The notes under the pieces: generated by a model | Seen by the model: only the letters and a program-made list of their open reading frames with translations | Databases searched by the model: none | What the model was told of the DNA's origin: nothing | Translations under genes and position numbers: made by a program | Source: Oidiodendron maius Zn | Taxonomy: Eukaryota; Ascomycota; Leotiomycetes; Myxotrichaceae | Length of the DNA: 64,000 bases | Reading direction: 5' to 3' | NCBI GenBank assembly: GCA_000827325.1 | Contig: KN832870.1 | Span: 1,922,001 to 1,986,000 of the forward strand | Shown here: positions 56,952 to 64,000 of the stretch, one piece after another | Layout of the letters: each line of letters starts with the position of its first letter | How positions within the stretch are numbered: position 1 is the first letter of the stretch

Positions 56952-58352
56952 ATGTTCTCACGAGCACTGAGGACAGGCCGGGCTGCGCCTTTGCGCAGAG
57001 GTGCATTCTTGAAATCGGCATTGGTGAAGAGAACCGTGACAACTGACGCCGCGAGCGCACATGCAGATCGAGATGCTGTTCCGGAGGTTTGAAACTCCAA
57101 TTAGATCATCAATTGACGACGAAAACAGCGGCTGACGAGATTGTATGTGCAGGAAGATGATAAGCCATTCCAAATTCACCTCTCAGATGAGAGTTTTGAG
57201 ACCTACGAGCTCGACCCCCCACCTTACACTCTCGAAACCACCAAGAAGGAACTGAAGCAGATGTACTACGAGATGGTCTCAGTCAGGTAAGAGGTGCTTG
57301 AATAATCTTTTCATCGAGGAGTAGACTGATGAGTCGATTCCAAGACGTATGGAGATGGCCGCCGATAGACTCTACAAAGAGAAGAAGATCCGTGGGTTTT
57401 GCCACCTGTCTACTGGACAGGAAGCTGTTGCCGTCGGTATTGAGCACTCTCTCACTCCAGAAGACGATCTGATTACCGCATACCGGTGTCATGGCTTTGC
57501 CATGATGCGCGGCGGGACCGTCAAGTCGATTATCGGAGAGCTCCTGGGTCGCCGAGATGGCATCGCCCACGGCAAGGGCGGATCCATGCATATGTTCGCA
57601 AAGGGCTTCTATGGTGGAAACGGCATCGTTGGTGCTCAAGTCCCAGTCGGCGCCGGTCTTGCTTTTGCTCACAAGTACAACGGAAACAAGAACACCACTG
57701 TTGCGTTGTATGGTGACGGAGCCAGCAACCAGGGTCAAGTCTTTGAGGCTTTTAACATGGCTAAGCTGTGGAACTTACCTGTCCTATTTGGCTGCGAGAG
57801 TATGTTATGCGTCACAATGATATGTAAAGATGCTAACTATTCATAGACAACAAGTATGGAATGGGTACTGCCGCCAACCGCTCTTCCGCTCTGACTGACT
57901 ACTACAAGCGTGGTCAATACATACCCGGTTTGAAGGTAAATGGTATGGATGTCCTGGCTGTCAAAGCCGCTGTACAGCACGGCAAAGCCCACACAACTGC
58001 TGGCCTCGGCCCCATGGTCCTGGAGTATGTCACTTACCGCTACGGAGGCCACTCTATGTCCGACCCCGGAACCACCTATCGTACCCGTGAGGAGATCCAG
58101 CGCATGCGCTCTACGCAAGATCCGATTGCAGGCCTCAAGCAGAAACTGCTAGAGTGGAACATCACCACAGAGGATGAATTGAAGGCCATCGACAAGGATG
58201 CTCGCACTTTTGTCGACAAGGATGTCGCCGAAGCCGAGGCCATGGCTTTCCCTGACGCTACACCGCAGATCTTGTATGAAGATATCTATGTCCGGGGCAG
58301 CGAGCCACAGTTTGTGAGAGGACGTACGCCAGATGAGAACTACTACTACTAG
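56952..58352 (+). CDS. PDA1: Pyruvate dehydrogenase E1 component alpha subunit, mitochondrial
   Basis: Exons 56952-57086, 57153-57286, 57345-57799, 57847-58352; 1230 nt, 409 aa. It is the thiamine-diphosphate subunit of the pyruvate dehydrogenase complex, which makes acetyl-CoA in the mitochondrial matrix. The first ~35 residues ([20 protein letters not shown] onward) are basic and lack acidic residues, a presequence. Family motifs: [66 protein letters not shown]. The thiamine-diphosphate motif starts at [15 protein letters not shown] (~213) and ends at NN (~243), the Asn pair being split by intron 3 but rejoined in frame. The regulatory phospho-serine loop is [20 protein letters not shown] (Ser ~311, 313). 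A CACGTG and TATA box precede it. Confidence 0.97.
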
Positions 58353-59706
58353 AAGAGATTATGGGTGGAGATGTGTATACTAGATTAGTATGAGACATGG
58401 AGCTAATGGTAGATTGAGCTTCAACCCATGTTCCTTCAGTTCAATATTCTTGAGATATAGTCCGACGTCAACAGGAAACAGCCAAGATCTTACTTCCGTC
58501 CCCTTATTAGCTTCATTTCCAAAAGCATTCCGAACCCGCGCCGCTCACTCCCCGCCCTCCTCTTTCCCGGGTTTCTACAATTTATTAGCCCATGCTTGAG
58601 GCTAGCAGTTTTGAACGCCAAGTATAAGTAATAGAGAATTCACGTTTATTTTATAGTCAGATGCATTATAATACAGTATTCTTATCTTTTGTGTTAATTC
58701 ATATCCAGGCATTTACAACAGATTCGTTAGCAAAAAGAGTGGAAGTGCTTGCGTAATTTCATATCTGCCCTAGGCTTCCCGATAATATAAATATCAACCT
58801 AAGTTAAATGAAAATGCATATTTTACCGAAATGATCAAAGGAGCTTGTGGTGTTTGGTAGGGCGCCTAGAACTACTCAGATACCCTTCTCGTGATCAGCA
58901 GCCTCGTCTTCTCTCATGCCTACCTCCAGGTTATCACGTAGATTATCTACGGCGATCAAGATACTGTGACAGTTGATAGCTTCACACTAATAATTACAGA
59001 AGATCATCTTGACAAGTCTTTAGAGTCCATCAGGTAGGTCCTGATGCCAATGCTAAATAATTTCATCTCACAGATACGATCGGTCATCGCATAGCGACTT
59101 CGATATTTGAAGTTGCGTTACAACATCAGGATAGAGTACTTCTCCAAGTGCCGTATAGGAATCTATTCAAGTGGTACCAGATGCGATTTTTACATGACTT
59201 GCAATACTCCCATCGGATTCCCAAGTGTGTCTGATTGACCCATTTCACAAACAAATCCAGTTCCTGCTATGTATGCCAAATCTCCTGTATACTACGATGC
59301 TATTCATGACTCTACATATATGCTACTCTATGTTCTTTTGAATTTCTGCAAACCCAGTATGCTAAGATGAATAGATATACGCGGATGGAAAAGAAGTAAA
59401 TAGAACGGCCATAGGTTGAAAAAATCGAGAATATAAAGCACCTCGCTTAAGCCCCTTTTACTTCTACACAGAACTGGCGGAACGCCAACTCTTTCTACTT
59501 CTTCGTTGCAACACTACCGATAAATATAACTTCCATGTATTCGCAATGGAAAAATAACTGATATGATAGAGATATTTAGTATATGAACACCCAAGAACTC
59601 ATACTGCTCTGAGTTAAAACCATCGTATATGTTCTATTCAACCAACAAAGTAATGAACTCGCGCATCCCCACCTCCAGAGCGGAAAAACTCCAAGTCATA
59701 AACTCT
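58353..59706. other. Convergent intergenic region (PDA1 / phosphate carrier)
   Basis: About 1.35 kb, AT-rich, between two convergent genes. No open frame, repeat or RNA gene that I can support. Confidence 0.45.
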
Positions 59707-60736
59707 TCAATGACCACCAGTAGTTGGAAGACCGAGTGCAACTTTGAAAGAATCATAAATGAGCCACTGGAATGCTGTGAGTGTACCGATCATCATTATC
59801 CGAACCGGCAGTCCGTTCCAGAGACCCGTGAAACCGATGTTACCGTAGATCCGCGACATTGCCTTGCCTGCGCTCTCTCCAGCTTTGCGTTCTGAGTTTA
59901 ATTTTGAGACCATGACATCGGCAGGGTGCGAGATCACAGCGCAGGCAATACCAGCGATGTAACCACCGAGGAAGGAGACTCCTGTTTGCTGCAGTCCGTT
60001 GTATGACGATTTGGGCTTGCCGAGGTATTGGTAGATCTTGTCAACTGTGGTCTCGAATGTTGCAAATTTACACATGGTGTAGGGTATCTGGCGGCCCCAG
60101 AGAGGGTAGAGTCCTTTGTATAGTCTATTGATCCTCGTTAGCTATTGCACGGAAGTCGAAGGGGCAATAGTACTCACCCAGCGTAGCCTTCTTGGGCAAT
60201 AACTTTGCTCATGCCCTCTCTGAGAGAATTCGCGAAAGGGGGCAGAGTGGTCTGCATCCGCACCTTGACAGCCTCGAAGGGGCACAGGGCGATATCAGCC
60301 AGGAACTCGGCGCTGGCACTCGCCGCCAGGAATATCGAGGTCTTATTCGCATTCGGGAATAACTTTTCACCATACTCGTACTTGAAGATCTCGTAGAAGC
60401 CATACTTCCCCCCGCCCTGTAAACAGTACCCGACCAACGTTGGCGACCAACCGAAGAATACCCCGCGGATGCCCTCGCCCCTATAAATCTTCGACCAGGC
60501 CTGCAGATTCGAGCTGTAGAGCTTGGGATCGACTTGGCGACGGCATTTGACGAGATCGAGAGGCGTGACGGCCGTGTGGGTGGGACCGCAGGCTGTCAAT
60601 CGCAGTTGTCAGCGGCGTGCATGAAGGAGCGGGGTTTGTACGAACCGATGATGCCTCCAAGACCGCACGCTGCGAAGTATTTACCACTGTAAAGCTCGAT
60701 GCCAGGTTTCGGGAAGGCTTTCTCGAGGGATGACAT
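59707..60736 (-). CDS. MIR1: Mitochondrial phosphate carrier (Mir1/SLC25A3 type)
   Basis: Exons 60736-60646, 60592-60178, 60124-59707; 924 nt, 307 aa. It imports phosphate into the matrix with protons for ATP synthesis. Three carrier repeats are present with signatures [22 protein letters not shown] and [11 protein letters not shown], the variant third motif being typical of phosphate carriers. Other blocks: [18 protein letters not shown] (across intron 1), [72 protein letters not shown] and [20 protein letters not shown]. The start ATG 60736 gives [20 protein letters not shown]; the frame is open further upstream but only with TTG. A longer presequence from a different upstream exon cannot be excluded. 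Confidence 0.92.
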
Positions 60737-62328
60737 CTTCAGTCCTGCTTCAATGGATTGGCTGGGGTGACTTTTGAGGTCTTGTGCTCCGATGAAGCTC
60801 TTATCGGAGCCCTGTCGATACACGGATCTGCCGAATACAGCGTGTAGCGGGTGACAGAGAACGGCGCGAACAAGCCGAAGCAAAACCAACAGACAATTGA
60901 GAGGAGGGGGGGAGCGTAATTGAGACTGCGTAGGAGAAGAAGAGCAGTGAGAGATATTTTATGAAGGATGTCGTGGAGAGGTAGGAGATGTTGGTTGCGG
61001 CTTGGAACTTGATAGGGACTAGCTCAAGCCATGTTTCCGCGCCATCCGACAATGTGACGTGACCCTACATCTACAAAGAACATCTACAGAAGCAGCGACG
61101 TCGGACGGCGTTGCCACTCGGCTTATACTCCGAGATATCGCGGCATCTCATAGTCTGTGGAGGGCGAGTGGCATGGGCACGTCCTATCCGAGAGAATAAA
61201 ATCTTTCTGGTATCGTGAGAACCCAGATCGTGTCAGGAGAATTCGTGGTCACGTGGACTATTTTTCCCCTTCCAGTGAATCCCCCTTTCGCAGGCGAAGA
61301 AATTACCAACATCCATCACCACAGGTATTACTAGAGGCTCCAAAAATAAAGAAATAGAAAAATATTATACGTATTTATATCATTTTCTGAAGGGACTGAT
61401 AGGAAGTGCCCGGCCATCAATTTTCACTATCCAAAATGACAGGCTGGTCGAGATTGTCACACAGTTCATGGGCCTTTCTTAGTCAATCCCACTAGTGCGG
61501 AGTGCTTGCTTCCAAGTTATCTGTCTTTTTATCATACTCAAAGAAGATGTCTAGAAACAAGCATAGTGTCTCGACATCCCTCGCTTAGACCAACAATAAG
61601 CATCCATGCTCTGGAGCACTGTTTTGCATTGGCGGAGCATTCTCGCAACAAGAGATCCATCAAGCGTAGCATGCTGGGATCAATTCAGGAATGGAAAAAA
61701 TTTGATTATCCGGTAGTTGTGTAAGTGGAATCTCGTGTCATATTCTACGCCTTTATGCTGAAGTGGCGCCAGAGATTGTTTCTTTAATACAAAACTGATA
61801 CCACCTAATTTATGTGCAGCGTTTGCTCGACGAATTCAACCTGACATGTGACATAAGTCGATGCAGAGATTAATACATATCTGCTGCCAAGAGAACAGGT
61901 GCCGTCTCCTCTCAATATCTTATTTGAGTAGATATGTAATGCTCCCCAACTTACCGTCGTAGACTCCTACATTTGGAGACTCTGAACTGATCACCAAAGT
62001 ATATTAGTCGTCCTTGGCGACTATTATAAAAATAAATGATAACAAGATAAAATGGGTAATCACACGCCATAGGAAGTTAAACAAAGACAGAGAGAAGTTG
62101 GAAGTGCAGCGACAGTTCCGGTCAACACTTAGTATCAGCATTCTAAGCTGACAAGGAAGCTTATCGGAACTAAAGCACTTCATGCAAGAAAATGATTTGT
62201 AATAAGCTAGATAATGCTACATAGCTCATAGCATTATCCAGCCTGATCCCAGATCCCTTAAGGCTATCAATGCCAAGCTATCTATCCATGAGAAGCAAAG
62301 ATGCCCTCTATCGTAAACTCCGGACGCC
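60737..62328. other. Intergenic region upstream of the phosphate carrier and downstream of the DJ-1-like gene
   Basis: The left part is the carrier promoter, with a GTCACGTGGAC box at 61248-61258. Short open frames (61157-61357, 61506-61724) have no recognisable content. Right part is AT-rich 3' flank. Confidence 0.4.
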
Positions 62329-63294
62329 CTAGATGTCAATGCCATCGACGACAATGCCCTTCTTCCACTCGTACTGCATGACGCGAGCCGCTTCATTGGC
62401 AGCTTCCTCGCTGACCATGATGCTGACAAGGTAGAGACTTGCATCCATGCCGCAAGTCACACCCCCGCTTGTGATGACCCGGAGACCACCTAGGCGGAGC
62501 GCGGCTCGACGAGCATTGCTCTCGCGTCTTGTGTTGCTCTCCTTCCACGCGTTGGAGCCTTTCCGGCGGAACGTGGGACTCTTCGCGTCCGATTTGCGTC
62601 GGATATATGGGTTCTCGTCGGGCTCGCCCAGGTCGAATCGCAAGTTATTGACAACATATCTCTCCTCTACGACGTCGCAACGCTCCGCAAGATCACGCTG
62701 CGCAACCTCGCTGCACAGCTTTTCGAACTTGGCGTAGTAGTCTGGGTGTGTGGTCGCGGACAGGCCGCTGAGGATGCCCTGCTGCGCTAGGAACATCGAT
62801 CCGGTGCAGATGGACAGGAGGGTGCGTTCTTTCTCCGGGTGCTTCTTTTGCAGATCAGAGAATGCTTGGATAAGGCCGAGCGGCTCAGCCTTGGACTTGA
62901 GGATGGCGTCAGATCCGCCGCCAGCAATTATGAGGACATCGAATTCGTCGAGGCGGGAGTGTGCTTCTTTGTAATTCATATGGGCACGGAAACTGGCACC
63001 CTGGGCAGAGAGGGTGTGTTCGGTACTGGACACGAAGGTAGGCTCGAAGGCCTTGGTTGCTGAGATAGGCCGTTAGTAAGATGAATTGGGGACGGTGAGC
63101 AATCACATGAGAGGGGGTACATTGGTGAAAGAGAGGAACGACTTGATTCGAGGCAAAACAATTGTCTTACATTCGTCATCTTTATTGTGTTGAGCGTGAG
63201 AGAGGACCTCAAGGGGCCCGATGAAATCGAGTGCATCCATTCCTGGATGCAGTGCGAATAACACATTGATGACGGGATACTCGGTTGCTTCCAT
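62329..63294 (-). CDS. DJ-1/PfpI-family protein with a basic repeat insertion
   Basis: Exons 63294-63171 and 63059-62329; 855 nt, 284 aa. It belongs to the class I glutamine-amidotransferase-like DJ-1/PfpI superfamily; members act as glyoxalase, chaperone, amidase or isonitrile hydratase. Conserved blocks: INVLFALHPGMDALDFIGPL (9-28), FDVLIIAGGGSDAIL (81-95), and the nucleophile elbow LLSICTGSMFLAQQGILSG with Cys126. His146 in TTHPDYY follows as in active members, then VITSGGVTCGMDASLYLV (236-253). Between ~191 and 230 is an unusual Arg/Ser/Asn-rich insertion with repeats such as RRKGSNA, RRESNA. The intron (111 nt) joins GAA-T to CA-ACC (S-T-K) in frame. Substrate is unknown. Start: only ATG ahead of the first strand; the upstream frame has a TTG only. 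Confidence 0.88.
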
Positions 63295-64000
63295 GATGGC
63301 GAGTGGTAAGGGATTGCCGGGACAGATCTGAGTCTTGGCGTGTGAAGGTATGGGTCTCTGGTTCAAGGGTGGTACGATGGCAGGCCAATGTTGATGGAAT
63401 TGGATGAATTTAGATGATGAGATGGATCGCGAGAAGACAACACCTCATCTTCAGGATGTCTTTCCCCTCCAGCCGTGCGCCATTTGGCCTCACGTGAGGT
63501 CTGGGGTAGAGAATGCGGGGTAGGCGAGTTGAAGATGGCCGTTCCAGGTCTAGCGCCACAATGGGGGTCACGGGACTACTGCAAGCTTCCGTCAGTCTGG
63601 GATTTTAGTGCCATGTCACGTGAATTATCGTTTTCTCTCCGGAAATGGACGTTTCTCGTCACATGTGGGATATGGCGCCGATGTCCGATCCGATGTCGTT
63701 CGACCGGCTCCCCCTTTCTGAGTCAGCAGCCCCACTAAGATGGATCAGATAAGATTTGTTGATCCTCGGTTGCGACATTCGCGCCCTCCCATTGGTTCCA
63801 CGTGCTTGTCGACTTCAAATCTTGCTACCGTTCTTTTCCGCCACCTACTATTGTAAGGCACATCTCACCGGCATATACAACCCGTTCCTTTCCTCCCTTC
63901 TCAACCCATCCTTCTTCTTCTTCCTTATGCCCGACCAGCGACAAAGCACCTTCTCAATGCAATAACCACGACTCTCCTCTGCAGTCGTGAGGTGTCTATC
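63295..64000. promoter_or_regulatory. Upstream region of the DJ-1-like gene and probable 5' region of a gene to the right
   Basis: It contains three CACGTG boxes: in the 12-bp palindrome CCTCACGTGAGG (63488-63499), TCACGTGA (63616-63623) and CACGTG (63799-63804), next to an inverted CCAAT (63791-63795). From about 63810 the plus strand is CT-rich, typical of a fungal 5' leader, with a 12-codon upstream open frame at 63927. No coding start confirmed. Confidence 0.4.

Overview
The window is nuclear DNA of a filamentous ascomycete (Pezizomycotina). Genes are dense and carry many short introns (mostly 44-80 nt, GTRNGT donors, CTAA-type branch points). The gene set is typical of that group: a Bud4/anillin, a RAI16-like FHIP, Ctk3, a fungal giant USP and fungal MDN1. 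I could not place it to genus. Nineteen genes with products or families were modelled by hand. For every complete multi-exon model the exon lengths sum to a multiple of three, which is the main internal check on the structures. No tRNA, rRNA or CRISPR was seen.

Layout. 1-4.7 kb: a left-truncated acidic protein, divergent from a PRCC-like protein, then a fungal protein of unknown function. 4.7-13.0 kb: a 14-exon gene for a giant ubiquitin-specific protease. 14.0-14.9 kb: RNase P/MRP subunit Pop3. 15.7-20.2 kb: Bud4/anillin-like septation protein. 21.5-24.5 kb: FTS-Hook-interacting protein (FHIP). 24.5-30.2 kb: an AT-rich, gene-poor island. It holds a 9-bp microsatellite, a gene fragment, a solo LTR with a perfect 5-bp target duplication, a decayed fungal transcription-factor gene, a 62-bp minisatellite and an 11-bp repeat. 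30.2-45.3 kb: midasin (MDN1, about 4947 aa, three exons). 45.5-64 kb: a housekeeping run of mitochondrial bL12, CTD-kinase subunit Ctk3, pyrroline-5-carboxylate reductase, Hat1, a ZIP9-like metal transporter, a Cdc4-type F-box/WD40 protein, pyruvate dehydrogenase E1 alpha, mitochondrial phosphate carrier and a DJ-1/PfpI-family protein.

Functional themes: ribosome and RNA biogenesis (MDN1, Pop3, bL12m, with MDN1 and bL12m sharing a 192-bp divergent promoter), ubiquitin turnover (USP, Cdc4), mitochondrial metabolism (PDA1, phosphate carrier, bL12m), and cytoskeleton, septation and endosome transport (Bud4, FHIP). These are scattered housekeeping genes, not an operon or a metabolite cluster. I see no clear novel system. 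The least explained parts are the island at 24.5-30.2 kb, the basic repeat insertion in the DJ-1-like protein, and two conserved-looking proteins of unknown function near the left end.
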